Assembly: GCA_963822575.1 (NCBI GenBank) | Contig: CAWGHZ010000007.1 | Coordinates: 372,001 to 436,000, forward strand | Source: CAWGHZ01 sp963822575 | GTDB taxonomy: Bacteria; Pseudomonadota; Alphaproteobacteria; MPNO01; DASWLB01 | DNA: 64,000 nucleotides | Reading direction: 5' to 3' | Translations under genes and position numbers: made by a program | Notes under the pieces: generated by a model | Told to the model about the DNA's origin: nothing | Database searches by the model: none | The model's input: only the letters and a program-made list of their open reading frames with translations | Shown: positions 1 to 8,039 of the stretch, piece by piece | Numbering within the stretch: the first letter of the stretch is position 1 | Layout of the letters: the number at the start of each line of letters is the position of its first letter

Positions 1-2
1 AC

Positions 3-1304
3 GACGGCCCGCACGCGAAGCTCGCGACTGTCGACATCGTCCGCGAGCTCGAGGAAGCGACGCTCCATTCGGGGCCGGTCGCACAGAATATCGGCGACAG
101 CGCGTCTGCCATGGCGCACGCCGCGACCAAGGTCGAGGCGAACTATCACGTGCCGTTTCTTGCGCATGCGACGATGGAGCCGATGAACTGCATGGTGCAC
201 GTCCGCGCGGACGGCTGCGACGTCTGGGTCGGCAGCCAAGTGGTGGCGCGCGCCCAGGCGGCGGCCGCGAGGGTGACGGGATTGCCGCTCGACAAGGTTG
301 CGGTCCACAACCAGCTCCTCGGCGGCGGCTTCGGCCGGCGGCTGGAAGTCGACGGGATTACACGGGCCGTCCAGATCGCGCAGCAGGTCGAAGGCCCGGT
401 CAAGGTGGTGTGGACGCGCGAGGAGGACATCCAGCACGATATGTATCGTCCGATGTTTTTCGACCGGTTGTCCGCGGGGTTGGATCGGCAGGGCAAACCG
501 ATTGCGTGGACGCATCGCTTCGCCGGCTCCTCGATCCTTGCAAGGTTTCTTCCCATCGCCTTCAAGAATGGCCTCGATTCCGACAGCACCGACGGTGCGA
601 TCGACCTCGTCTACGGCCTTCCAAATCTGCGCGTCGAGTATCTGCGGGTCGAACCACCGGGTGTTCCGACGGCCTTCTGGCGCAGCGTCGGACCGTCGCA
701 TAACGTATTCGTGGTCGAAAGTTTCATGGACGAGTTGGCCACCGCGGCGAAGCAGGACCCGGTCGCCTATCGACGGCACCTCCTGCATAAATCTCCGCGC
801 GCCAAGGCTGTACTTGACCTCGCCGCCGAAAAGGCTGGGTGGGGACAAGACCTGTCGGCGAGGGTCGGCCGCGGCGTGGCCCTTCAATTCGCCTTCGGGA
901 CATACATGGCGCAGGTCGCGGAAGTCGAGGTTGCCACGGACGGCACCGTCCGAGTGCGCCGCGTAACCTGCGCGGTCGATTGCGGCACGGCGGTAAATCC
1001 CGACACCATCCGCGCCCAGGTCGAGGGCGCGGTCGTGTTCGGCATCACCGCGGCGCTCTACGGCAAGATCACCGTGAAGGACGGACGCGTCGAGCAGGCC
1101 AACTTCGACAACTACCGGGCCCTGCGCATGAACGAGGCGCCGGCCATCGACGTCCACATCGTCCTGAACAACGAATCGCCCGGCGGCATGGGCGAGCCGG
1201 GAACCTCGGCCGTCGTTCCTGCCGTCGTCAATGCCATCTTCGCGGCAACCGGCAAGCGGCAGCGGGCCATGCCGGTTGATACCGACGCCCTGAAGGCCAT
1301 CTGA
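3..1304 (+). CDS. Molybdopterin-binding large subunit of a xanthine dehydrogenase-family hydroxylase (isoquinoline 1-oxidoreductase beta-like), 5' truncated by window edge
   Basis: The reading frame is open from base 3 and continues upstream of the window, so the first in-frame ATG at 111 is internal. Visible landmarks are the family segment HATMEPMNC (just after the ATG), the molybdopterin-contact motif GGGFGRRLE, and the C-terminal GMGEPGTSAVVPAVVNAI segment holding the glutamate that acts as general base in xanthine oxidases. This pattern fits the IorB/aldehyde-dehydrogenase-like branch, which pairs with a small 2Fe-2S subunit, presumably encoded upstream. The substrate is unknown; family members hydroxylate N-heterocycles or aldehydes, often in the periplasm. 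It ends convergent to the 1326-2458 operon. Confidence 0.9.
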   Translation, partial: DGPHAKLATVDIVRELEEATLHSGPVAQNIGDSASAMAHAATKVEANYHVPFLAHATMEPMNCMVHVRADGCDVWVGSQVVARAQAAAARVTGLPLDKVAVHNQLLGGGFGRRLEVDGITRAVQIAQQVEGPVKVVWTREEDIQHDMYRPMFFDRLSAGLDRQGKPIAWTHRFAGSSILARFLPIAFKNGLDSDSTDGAIDLVYGLPNLRVEYLRVEPPGVPTAFWRSVGPSHNVFVVESFMDELATAAKQDPVAYRRHLLHKSPRAKAVLDLAAEKAGWGQDLSARVGRGVALQFAFGTYMAQVAEVEVATDGTVRVRRVTCAVDCGTAVNPDTIRAQVEGAVVFGITAALYGKITVKDGRVEQANFDNYRALRMNEAPAIDVHIVLNNESPGGMGEPGTSAVVPAVVNAIFAATGKRQRAMPVDTDALKAI

Positions 1305-1325
1305 GTTCGCTAGCGCGGTTTTCGA

Positions 1326-1595
1326 TCAGACGGGTCCAGCCCGCTCCCCCGCCCGGCCACCCACACCAGGATACCGTCGTTGGGTGGCCGGGTGGGGGTG
1401 CGGGCCGGTGCGATTCCGCGCGAGCGGAAAGGGCTCTAGGCGTTCGCCGGCTTCCACCAGCCCCATGCGGAGTCCGGCCGGGTATGCGGCGAGGGTGACC
1501 GCGACCTCCTCGCCTCGCTTAAGGCGGCCGTAGGCGGCGAGGACGGAGCGAAGAGCATCGCGCGGCGCCTCACGGCGGAGATCGAGCGCCTGCAT
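1326..1595 (-). CDS. Small protein of unknown function downstream of a PEP mutase-family gene; C-terminus possibly frameshifted
   Basis: The ATG at 1595 lies five bases after the stop of the upstream gene, and its ribosome site AAAGGA overlaps that stop codon, so the two genes are probably translationally coupled. The first 50 residues (LDLRREAPRDALRSVLAAY, then a conserved-looking LAAYPAGL) look like a compact alpha/beta domain resembling DUF2249/TusA-type proteins; this is a weak resemblance by eye. The last 35 residues are rich in Pro, Arg and Gly and look out of frame. The next frame reads NDGILVWVAGRGSGLDP and ends near 1310, so a frameshift around 1440 is possible. A 12-bp inverted repeat lies inside the 3' part. 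Confidence 0.5.
   Translation of the reverse strand: MQALDLRREAPRDALRSVLAAYGRLKRGEEVAVTLAAYPAGLRMGLVEAGERLEPFPLARNRTGPHPHPATQRRYPGVGGRAGERAGPV
1352..1392. repeat. Perfect 12-bp inverted repeat, possible terminator between convergent genes
   Basis: CCCGGCCACCCA at 1352-1363 is matched exactly by TGGGTGGCCGGG at 1381-1392, with a 17-base loop. It lies between the end of the molybdenum hydroxylase gene and the convergent operon. No T-run follows on either strand, so it is at best a non-canonical terminator or attenuating hairpin. Confidence 0.5.
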
Positions 1596-1600
1596 GGCGG

Positions 1601-2458
1601 TTATCCTTTCGCGAACAGCTTCTGGGCTTCGGGGTGAGTCATCTCGGCAGACAGCGCGTCGAAGCGCCCCGTCTCGCGGAGCAGCGTGGCCAGAGCCTTC
1701 ATCGCGGACATGGCGACAAGGGTCGGCGCCGAAGCGATGGTGATGCGCGCGACGCCGAGCCGTTCCAGCGCGGCCGCATCCGGCATGCCGGCCCGGCCGG
1801 TCACGTTCACCGGCGCGCAGACCGCCGCGACGAAGGCGGCGATGGCGTCGGGCTCGCGCAGTCCGAATGGATAGACGCAGTCGGCGCCGGCAGCGAGATA
1901 CGCTTTGCAGCGCGCGACGGTCTCCTCGAAGCGCGTCGTCTCGTTGCCGTGACGCAGGAAGATGACGTCGCAGCGTGCATTGATGACGATCGGCACGCCT
2001 TCACGCTGTGCCGCCTCGCGCGCCGCCGCGATCCGCGCGGCCGCGTCGTCGACGGTCCGCACCGGGCCGTGCAACCCGTCCTCCAAGTTGATTCCGACGA
2101 TGCCCGTGCGGACGATCTCGGCGACATGCGCGGCGACTTCGGCCGGCGTCGCCCCGTACCCGGCCTCGATGTCGGCGGTGACCGGCACGCCCGCGGCGCG
2201 CACGATCCGTGCGGTCGCAGCGACGACCTCCTCCCACGGCGCCACCTCTCCGTCCGGGTAGCCGAGCGCCCAGGCGACGCCGCCCGAGGTGGTCGCCAGC
2301 GCCTCGAACCCGGCGGCGACGAACAGCCGCGCGCTCATCGCGTCCCACGCATTCGGCAGCAGCAGGACCGGCGACGTGCAATGCCCTGCGCGGAATGCTT
2401 CCGCCAACTCTGCCTGTCGCGCGCGATCCACGATGGGCAACCCTTGCGCTCCAATCAC
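1601..2458 (-). CDS. Isocitrate lyase/phosphoenolpyruvate mutase family protein
   Basis: The 285-residue protein matches the usual length of PEP mutase/2-methylisocitrate lyase superfamily TIM barrels. It shows LLLPNAWDAMSARLF near the N-terminus, the metal-binding segment ADIEAGYG, VGINLEDGLHGPV, INARCDVI and AGADCVYPFG. Members cleave or rearrange C-C or P-C bonds of oxalo-type acids such as oxaloacetate, methylisocitrate or PEP. The active-site loop does not show the classic KKCGH of isocitrate lyases, so it belongs to the generic PEP-mutase-like branch. The start is a GTG at 2458; internal alternatives exist. It is probably co-transcribed with the small gene at 1326-1595. Confidence 0.85.
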   Translation of the reverse strand: MIGAQGLPIVDRARQAELAEAFRAGHCTSPVLLLPNAWDAMSARLFVAAGFEALATTSGGVAWALGYPDGEVAPWEEVVAATARIVRAAGVPVTADIEAGYGATPAEVAAHVAEIVRTGIVGINLEDGLHGPVRTVDDAAARIAAAREAAQREGVPIVINARCDVIFLRHGNETTRFEETVARCKAYLAAGADCVYPFGLREPDAIAAFVAAVCAPVNVTGRAGMPDAAALERLGVARITIASAPTLVAMSAMKALATLLRETGRFDALSAEMTHPEAQKLFAKG

Positions 2459-2955
2459 TCGCCGTCAAGCCTCCGTGGCCAGCGATGCTGTGCTGCGCGT
2501 CGCGAGCAGGGTGCCCCTGCGCCATCGGCGCGATCATCGGCAGCAAGCCACCGTCCGGGCTTACGAGACCCAAGGCCAGCAGTGCGAGCGGGCCGGGCTC
2601 GGCGGCAGGCGCGGGAGCCGTGAGGATGGCTGAAAGGCCGTAGAGAGGAAATAGAGTTGCTGCGGGGAGAGAAGCTAAAGAAATCCAGTCCGAACCGGCC
2701 GATAGCACAGATCCAACGCTTGGAACTCCATCTCCAAGACCAGCTCCTGCAGCGCCTGTGCCGTCTACGAGCGATCCGGTCCAGACCTCCGGAGGAGACG
2801 CAGACGCGGCGTCGCCGTTTTCATTCACGTCGAACCGACGGGCCAACGCGCCATCCCATCGATCACTATTATCGAGGGCTATAGCGGAACCGCCGTCGAG
2901 CAGGTAAATGAACCCGAGCACAGAGCACCATCATGCAACCCCTTTTCTTTACGCC
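2459..2955 (-). other. 500-bp region without a recognisable gene; coding-like minus-strand frame, possibly a gene remnant
   Basis: The minus strand is open from about 2921 into the PEP mutase-like gene. Residues encoded near 2530-2900 look protein-like (LDNSDRWDGALARRFDVNEN, then SDWISLASLPAATLFPLYG, then PAAEPGPLALLALGLV), but the frame then becomes a shadow of the neighbour. No ribosome site or homologue is recognised. The EPGPLALLALGL stretch superficially recalls PEP-CTERM anchors but lacks the following arginines. It may be a decayed gene next to the IS insertion. Confidence 0.25.
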
Positions 2956-2958
2956 TTA

Positions 2959-3854
2959 GAGTCCGTTTGGAAACGCGATCAATGGCTGATCCTTCGCAAC
3001 AGGAGGCTTCCCATGGCGACGTGGATCATGGCTTCGGAGACGTCGAGGCGTTGCTCATAATCGCGGACCAACCGTCGCCAGCGCGTCATCCAGCCGAGGG
3101 TTCGCTCCACCACCCATCGTCGCGGCAGCACCTTGAAGCCCGGCTCGGTGTCGATGCGGCGGACGACTTCGATGACGAAGTCGAGGAAGGCAGCTTTGTC
3201 CATGAGCTTGCCCCGGTCGTAGGCGCCGTCGGCGAACAGATGCTTGAGCCAGGGCCAGCGCTTGCGGATCGCCGCGAGGATCGCCTGGGCGCCGGCCGAG
3301 TCCGAGATGTCGGCGGTCGTCAGGTTGACCATCAGGAGGCGGCCGTCGGTATCGACGGCCACGTGACGCTTTCGGCCCGTGATTTTCTTGCCGGCATCGT
3401 AGCCCCTGACCTTCGCCGCCGGCGCCTTGACCGACTGGCTGTCGATGACCCCGCCCGTGGGGCTCGCCTCGCGACCGGCTCGCTCGCGATCCATCATCAA
3501 CGCGATGTCATGGATGGTGCGGAACAGCAAGGCGCGCACGAACCGGCGGAACCACCAGTACACCGTCTGCCACGGCGGGAAGTCCTTCGGCAGCATCCGC
3601 CACCCGCATCCCGTTCGGGCCAGATAGCGGATCGCATTCAAGACCTCGCGAAGATCGGTTCCGCGCGGTCGGCCGGTTCGCGCCGACCCCGGCAGATAGG
3701 GCTCAACCTTCCCCCACTCTTCGTCCGTCAGATCGGTCGGATAGCGCTTGGTCTTCCTCTCGATCTCGGCCATACGGCCTCGCGTCGCTGGCGTCCACAT
3801 GGCCAGCTTGAATCACGAGACCGCCCAAATCACCAAGCCTTTTCAAACGGTCTC
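2959..3854 (-). mobile_element. Complete IS5-family insertion sequence (IS1031-like group), 896 bp, with 3-bp TTA target duplication
   Basis: The left end reads GAGTCCGTTTGGAAACG from 2959. The right end, read inward from 3854 on the other strand, is GAGACCGTTTGAAAAGG, so the terminal inverted repeats match with a few differences. TTA occurs immediately outside each end (2956-2958 and 3855-3857). That fits the TNA duplication of the IS1031 group within IS5. One transposase gene fills the element. The intact duplication suggests a fairly recent insertion that has not been rearranged. Confidence 0.9.
2979..3800 (-). CDS. IS5 family transposase
   Basis: This 273-residue DDE transposase starts with the group-typical YPTDLTDEEWGKVEPYLPG segment, followed by a DUF4096-like N-terminal domain. 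The catalytic acids are visible as the Asp in VIDSQSVKAP, the Asp in LFADGAYDRG and the Glu in VVERTLGWMTRWRRL. The frame is intact, so the element could be active. The first ATG is at 3800; the ATG beginning MAEIERKTKRYP at 3773 is an equally good start. Confidence 0.93.
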   Translation of the reverse strand: MWTPATRGRMAEIERKTKRYPTDLTDEEWGKVEPYLPGSARTGRPRGTDLREVLNAIRYLARTGCGWRMLPKDFPPWQTVYWWFRRFVRALLFRTIHDIALMMDRERAGREASPTGGVIDSQSVKAPAAKVRGYDAGKKITGRKRHVAVDTDGRLLMVNLTTADISDSAGAQAILAAIRKRWPWLKHLFADGAYDRGKLMDKAAFLDFVIEVVRRIDTEPGFKVLPRRWVVERTLGWMTRWRRLVRDYEQRLDVSEAMIHVAMGSLLLRRISH

Positions 3855-3951
3855 TTAGATCATGTGATCTCGTTGTGGTCTTAGGAACCGGACGCAAAAC
3901 CGTTGCCCATGAGGGCGTGGGAATTCGACGCGCGGGCCGAGGGAGAACGAG

Positions 3952-5151
3952 GTGATGGACGTAGAAGAAGTGAGGCTGCTGGCCAAGGCGATGGAACTTC
4001 AGCCGCTTTTTTCCGAGCAGGCCTCGATCAATGAATCTCTGGGGCGGCTCAGCGAGACGACCGTGCGGGCGCTGCGAGACAACGGCTTTCTTTCGCTCAT
4101 GGTCCCCAAGTGCCTTGGCGGCGTCGAAGCGACCACCATCGGCGCCCTGCAGGTCATCGAGGCGCTGAGCGCCGCCGACGGCAGTACCGGCTGGGTGGCC
4201 ATGGCCAACGGACTGTGCGTGGCGGCGGCCGGCGCGTTTCTCGAGGAGGACGCGGTTGGAAATATCTTCAAGGACAATTACGCCCCCCTGATCGCCGGGC
4301 ACGGGGCGCCGAACGGGAAGGCGATCGTCGAGCGAGATGGTTTTCGGCTGAGCGGCGATTGGCGGTACGGGAGCGGCGTCCTGAACGCGGATTATGTCCA
4401 TTCCGGCGCCATGATCTACGAAGGCGACAAGCCGCGCCTGACACGGAACGGACAGCCGGAAATCCGCATCTTCATCACGAAGACGAGCGACGTGGATTTC
4501 AATGACAATTGGAATGTGCTGGGACTGAAGGCGACCGGTAGTGTCGATTACACGATGCGGGACGTATTCGTTCCCGCGTCCTACACGCACCCGCAGAACG
4601 TGCTGGCGCCCAGGCGTGGCGGCGGCTTCTACACGATTGGTCTGCTCGGATTTGCGCTTATCGCCCATACGGGGTTTGCGATGGGCGTAGGCCGGCGCGT
4701 CCTCGACGAGATCACAAAATATGCGCGCACGCACAAGGGTCCCGGGGGTGCGCTGCGGACGAGCGAGCGCTTTCACGACGGGTATGCCTCGGCGGAAGCT
4801 CATTGTCGTGCGGCCCGTGCGCTGGTGTACGAAACCTGGCGCGACATCGAGGCGACAATCTCGCGTGGCGATCCCATGACGACGCGGCAGGTGACGCTTG
4901 CCCGTCTGGCGCTCCGGCACGTCACCGATATGACGGCCGACGCGGCCGTCTTCGCCTATAGGGAAGCCGGCGGAGCGTCCTTGCGCGAAGGGCCGCTCCA
5001 GCGCTGCTTCCGCGATATCCATGCCGGCACGCAGCATCTCCACACCTCGTCTCTCGTATTCACCGAATGCGGGCGGGAGCTTGCCGGCATGGCCGAAGGC
5101 GAGACGTGGGGCCGGTTCGGCCTCAGCAAGGGAGATGCGGCGATTTGCTAG
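3952..5151 (+). CDS. Acyl-CoA dehydrogenase-fold flavin enzyme (flavin-dependent monooxygenase/HsaA-like)
   Basis: The protein has 399 residues with the acyl-CoA dehydrogenase fold: an N-terminal helical domain with LRDNGFLSLMVPKCLGG and AADGSTGWVAM, a middle beta domain (FRLSGDWRYGSG, LGLKATGSVDYTM) and a C-terminal helical domain. This layout fits the two-component monooxygenase branch (HsaA, HpaB-like, DszC-like), which uses reduced flavin from a separate reductase and hydroxylates aromatic substrates. No reductase is adjacent. Translation starts at GTG 3952 or ATG 3955 behind a GGGAG site. It sits between the IS element and the island that follows, and its stop overlaps a hydrolase remnant on the other strand. 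Confidence 0.82.
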   Translation: MMDVEEVRLLAKAMELQPLFSEQASINESLGRLSETTVRALRDNGFLSLMVPKCLGGVEATTIGALQVIEALSAADGSTGWVAMANGLCVAAAGAFLEEDAVGNIFKDNYAPLIAGHGAPNGKAIVERDGFRLSGDWRYGSGVLNADYVHSGAMIYEGDKPRLTRNGQPEIRIFITKTSDVDFNDNWNVLGLKATGSVDYTMRDVFVPASYTHPQNVLAPRRGGGFYTIGLLGFALIAHTGFAMGVGRRVLDEITKYARTHKGPGGALRTSERFHDGYASAEAHCRAARALVYETWRDIEATISRGDPMTTRQVTLARLALRHVTDMTADAAVFAYREAGGASLREGPLQRCFRDIHAGTQHLHTSSLVFTECGRELAGMAEGETWGRFGLSKGDAAIC

Positions 5152-5252
5152 CCTCGAGCCGGCTCCGCCGCCGCAAGACGGCGTTCCACCAGGGCGTTGA
5201 ACGCGTCCGGCATCTCGACATAGAGGGCGTGGCCCGCCCCGCGATGCCCGCA
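5148..5252 (-). pseudogene. C-terminal remnant of an alpha/beta hydrolase
   Basis: The last 34 codons of this minus-strand frame read GAGHALYVEMPDAFNALVER and then a short tail to a TAG at 5148-5150. This is the typical C-terminal end of alpha/beta hydrolases, with the catalytic His in GH. Upstream the frame runs into a shadow of the SDR gene, and no other part of the hydrolase is present. It lies directly downstream of the SDR in operon order, so the operon once probably ended with a hydrolase that a deletion has removed. Confidence 0.7.
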
Positions 5253-5335
5253 TGCCGTCCGGCGGGCGCTGCCGCGGCCACGGCGCGACGGTGTGGTGGG
5301 CGGCGCGGGGCGCGGCCTTGCTATCGCTTGCTCCC

Positions 5336-6127
5336 CTAGTTGAATACGAATCCGCCATTGACCGGCAGAAGCTGGCCGGTCACGAAATCGGCGGCGTCCG
5401 ACAGCAGGAACATCACGCTGCCGGTCACGTCCGCGGGCTGCTGGGGCCGGTTGATCGCTCGACCCTCGATGTACTGGCGGTGACGGTCCTCCGGCACGTA
5501 TTCGGTGGCCTCGACCAAAGTCAGGCCGGGCGCGATGGCGTTGACGGCGATGCCGTCCTTGCCGAGCTCGCGCGCCATGGCGCGGGTGAGCGAGATGATC
5601 GCGCCCTTGCTGGCGACATAGTGCATCAACCGCGGTGCGCCCCAAAGGGCCGTGTCCGACGCCAGGTTGACGATTTTCCCGTTGCCGCAGGCGCGCAGCG
5701 CGGGCAGCGCCGCGCGGGTCATCAGCCAGGTGCCGCGCACGTTCACCGTCATCACCCGGTCCCAGGTCGCGATCTCGATCTGGTCGATCAGCGGCCCGCC
5801 GATATCGGTGGCGACGGCGCCGTTGTTGACCAGCCCGTCGAGCCCGCCGAGAAACGCGTGCGCCGCCGCCATGGCGCGCGTGATCGAGCCAGGGTCGGCG
5901 AGGTCGAGCGGCACGAACTGGATGCGACCGCGAGCGGCAAGCTCGCGCGCGGTCGCCTCGCCACGGTCGGCGAGGATGTCGGCGATGGCGACCGTCGCGC
6001 CCGCGGCGAGTGCGGCCTCGGCAAAGGCGCGGCCGAGCCCACGTGCGGCGCCGGTAACGAGGATGCGCTTGCCGTCGAGCCGGACCGGCGAGGCCGCCCC
6101 CGGCGCGGCCGGAGCTTCCGCGGTCAT
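5336..6127 (-). CDS. SDR family NAD(P)-dependent oxidoreductase
   Basis: This 263-residue classical short-chain dehydrogenase has the cofactor motif TGAARGLGRAF, the acidic NAD-preferring region (VAIADI), LVNNGAV, the catalytic Ser in NLASD, the YVASK catalytic pair and the PVNGGFVF C-terminus. It would oxidise an alcohol or a cis-dihydrodiol. Its ATG at 6127 overlaps the stop of the upstream Rieske oxygenase by four bases (ATGA). Coupling to a Rieske enzyme makes dihydrodiol dehydrogenation or alcohol oxidation of the hydroxylated product a fair inference. Confidence 0.92.
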   Translation of the reverse strand: MTAEAPAAPGAASPVRLDGKRILVTGAARGLGRAFAEAALAAGATVAIADILADRGEATARELAARGRIQFVPLDLADPGSITRAMAAAHAFLGGLDGLVNNGAVATDIGGPLIDQIEIATWDRVMTVNVRGTWLMTRAALPALRACGNGKIVNLASDTALWGAPRLMHYVASKGAIISLTRAMARELGKDGIAVNAIAPGLTLVEATEYVPEDRHRQYIEGRAINRPQQPADVTGSVMFLLSDAADFVTGQLLPVNGGFVFN

Positions 6128-7161
6128 GCGGCGGCGCCCGCCGCGGAGAGAGCCTTCACCTGCTCGCGCGCTCGGCTCCGCAGCATGTTGCGCACACGGC
6201 CCAGCCCGGCGTCGTGGTCGTAGAGGTACTCGCCGTCGCGTGCGGCGGGCGCCAGGTTTTCGAGCACGATGCGATCCTGCTCGAGCACCGCCCAGTGAAG
6301 CCCCTCCAGCCGGTTGCGGTACATGAACCGCCACAAATCGCGCTGCCAGCCCGACACCTTGCGCGTGCGCCAGAAGAACACCCGGCAATGGCGCTCGTCC
6401 ACCGGGGTGGCGAAGCCGACGATGCCGAAGCTGCCGCCCGGGCCCGCGCTCTTGCGGTAGGGAATCGAGAGACGCATCCAGTGCGCACCGGTGTCGCCGA
6501 ACTCGACCCAGTCGAAGTTCACGTCGCGCTGGCCCGTCTTCTCGAAGATGATCCCGGTCTGAGTCTTGCGCACGCGCATCTCGGCGGTCTTGTCGCCGTA
6601 GGCCATCGAGTGCGACCGCGCGTGCAGGTACGCGCCGTGCATGGGGTCCATGACGTTGTCGATGGCGTAGCGGTAGTTGCAGTCCCACGCGGCGGTACAC
6701 AGCATCGCGCTCCACGCCTCGTCGGTCAGCTCGAACGGCGGCTCGAACGGCACCGGATCGGGGTGCAGCGCGTCGCCGAAATAAAGGAAGATCGCGCCCT
6801 TGATCTCCTGCGCGGGGTAGTGGCGCACGCGCTGCTCGCCCACCATGTCGCAAATATTCGCGGCCGGCACATCGCGTACCACGCCGCGGTCGTCGACCTC
6901 GACACCGTGGTACCAGCAGGCGAGCCGATCGCCCAGGTTCCAGCCGAGCGACAGCCGCGCGCCGCGGTGCGGGCAGCGATCCTCGAGGGCATGGACGGCG
7001 CCGTCGCGGTCGCGCCAGACGACGATGTTCTCGCTGAGCCGCGTGATCCCGATCGGCGTGTCGCGCACCGCCCAGCCCGGAAGCACCGGGTACCACAGGT
7101 TGCGCAGGCCGCGGTCGACCAGCGATTCGACTTTCGACTGGAGAGCGGCGGTGTCTGACAT
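6124..7161 (-). CDS. Rieske 2Fe-2S aromatic ring-hydroxylating oxygenase, alpha subunit (phthalate-dioxygenase/vanillate demethylase type)
   Basis: The N-terminal Rieske domain carries CPHRGARLSLG and CWYHGVEV (Cys-His...Cys-His cluster ligands). The catalytic domain shows DNVMDPMHGAYLH, giving the two-histidine iron site. Members need an external ferredoxin or reductase, and none is encoded nearby. The ATG at 7182 overlaps the permease stop, but the second ATG at 7161 has a GGAG site at proper distance, so I prefer 7161. It is a close paralogue of the oxygenase at 26114-27181 and is followed by a coupled SDR. The SsuABC-type importer upstream in the operon suggests that the imported compound is the substrate. 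Confidence 0.93.
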   Translation of the reverse strand: MSDTAALQSKVESLVDRGLRNLWYPVLPGWAVRDTPIGITRLSENIVVWRDRDGAVHALEDRCPHRGARLSLGWNLGDRLACWYHGVEVDDRGVVRDVPAANICDMVGEQRVRHYPAQEIKGAIFLYFGDALHPDPVPFEPPFELTDEAWSAMLCTAAWDCNYRYAIDNVMDPMHGAYLHARSHSMAYGDKTAEMRVRKTQTGIIFEKTGQRDVNFDWVEFGDTGAHWMRLSIPYRKSAGPGGSFGIVGFATPVDERHCRVFFWRTRKVSGWQRDLWRFMYRNRLEGLHWAVLEQDRIVLENLAPAARDGEYLYDHDAGLGRVRNMLRSRAREQVKALSAAGAAA

Positions 7162-7178
7162 CGGGCTTTCTCCGTCGT

Positions 7179-8039
7179 TCATGCAGCGGTGAATTGCGCG
7201 CGCGGCAGGTAGTGCAGCACGCGGCGCTCGGCGAGCACGACGCCGCCATAGGCGACGATCCCGATGATCGTCAGCATGATGATGGTGACGAACACGACGG
7301 CGGTGTCACCCGATCCCTCGCCATAGACCAGGAGATATCCCAGACCCTGGTTGCCGCCGACGAACTCGCCCACCACCACTCCGATTACCGCCAGCGTGGC
7401 GGCGATGCGCAGTCCGGAGAACAGAGGCGGCATCGCGGCCTGGAATTCGATCATGCGGAAGATCTGCCAGCGCGTCGCGCTGAACGAGCGCGCGAGGTTG
7501 ATGAGGTCGGCGTCAACCGTGCGGATCGCGCCCAGCACGTTGACCATGATCGGAAAGAACACGATCAGGACCGCCACCAGGATTTTCGGGTAGACGGTGA
7601 AGCCGAACCACATCACGAACAGCGGCGCGAACGCGACCTTGGGCGCGATCTGCAGCCCCAGAATATAGGGCGACAAGACGATCTCGGCCTTGAGCGACAT
7701 GCCAAGGATGTAGCCGACCACCATGCCGAGCAGGGCGCCCAGCAGGAACCCCACGCCGGTCTCGAGCGCGGTGATCCCGGTGTGGAACAGAAGCCGGTCG
7801 CGCCCCCACATCGCCATCCACTCGCGCAGCACGTCCGAGAGCGGCGGCAGGATGTAGGGCGGAACGCCCAGAAGACCGGGCCCCCACTGCCAGGCGGCGA
7901 GGAAGGCGACCAGGATCGCGGCGCTGGCGACGGCGGCCCCGCCGAGGACGGCGGCCAGGCGAGCGCCGGGCCCGGGCCGCGCCTCGTCGGCGGCGCGCGC
8001 GGTCGCGCTACTGGACGAACTGGTTGGTATAGAGCTCAT
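7179..8039 (-). CDS. ABC transporter permease (SsuC/TauC/NrtB type)
   Basis: This 286-residue inner-membrane protein has about six predicted hydrophobic helices. Its permease EAA-loop region around NLARSFSATRWQIFRMIEFQ contacts the ATPase, and VVGEFVGGNQGLGYLLVYG is conserved in BPD-type permeases. It forms an importer with the binding protein (8008-9003) and ATPase (9036-9839) of the same operon. The start overlaps the end of the binding-protein gene by about 32 bases, and the stop overlaps the first ATG upstream of the Rieske gene. Confidence 0.92.
   Translation of the reverse strand: MSSIPTSSSSSATARAADEARPGPGARLAAVLGGAAVASAAILVAFLAAWQWGPGLLGVPPYILPPLSDVLREWMAMWGRDRLLFHTGITALETGVGFLLGALLGMVVGYILGMSLKAEIVLSPYILGLQIAPKVAFAPLFVMWFGFTVYPKILVAVLIVFFPIMVNVLGAIRTVDADLINLARSFSATRWQIFRMIEFQAAMPPLFSGLRIAATLAVIGVVVGEFVGGNQGLGYLLVYGEGSGDTAVVFVTIIMLTIIGIVAYGGVVLAERRVLHYLPRAQFTAA

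Noticed and set aside
2530..2921. A PEP-CTERM sorting signal in the minus-strand frame
   Set aside because: EPGPLALLALGL is only superficially similar. The basic C-terminal cluster is missing, and the frame continues into a shadow.
3703..5358. A 551-codon open frame on the minus strand over the flavin enzyme gene
   Set aside because: It is a shadow of the acyl-CoA dehydrogenase-fold gene and runs through the IS end.
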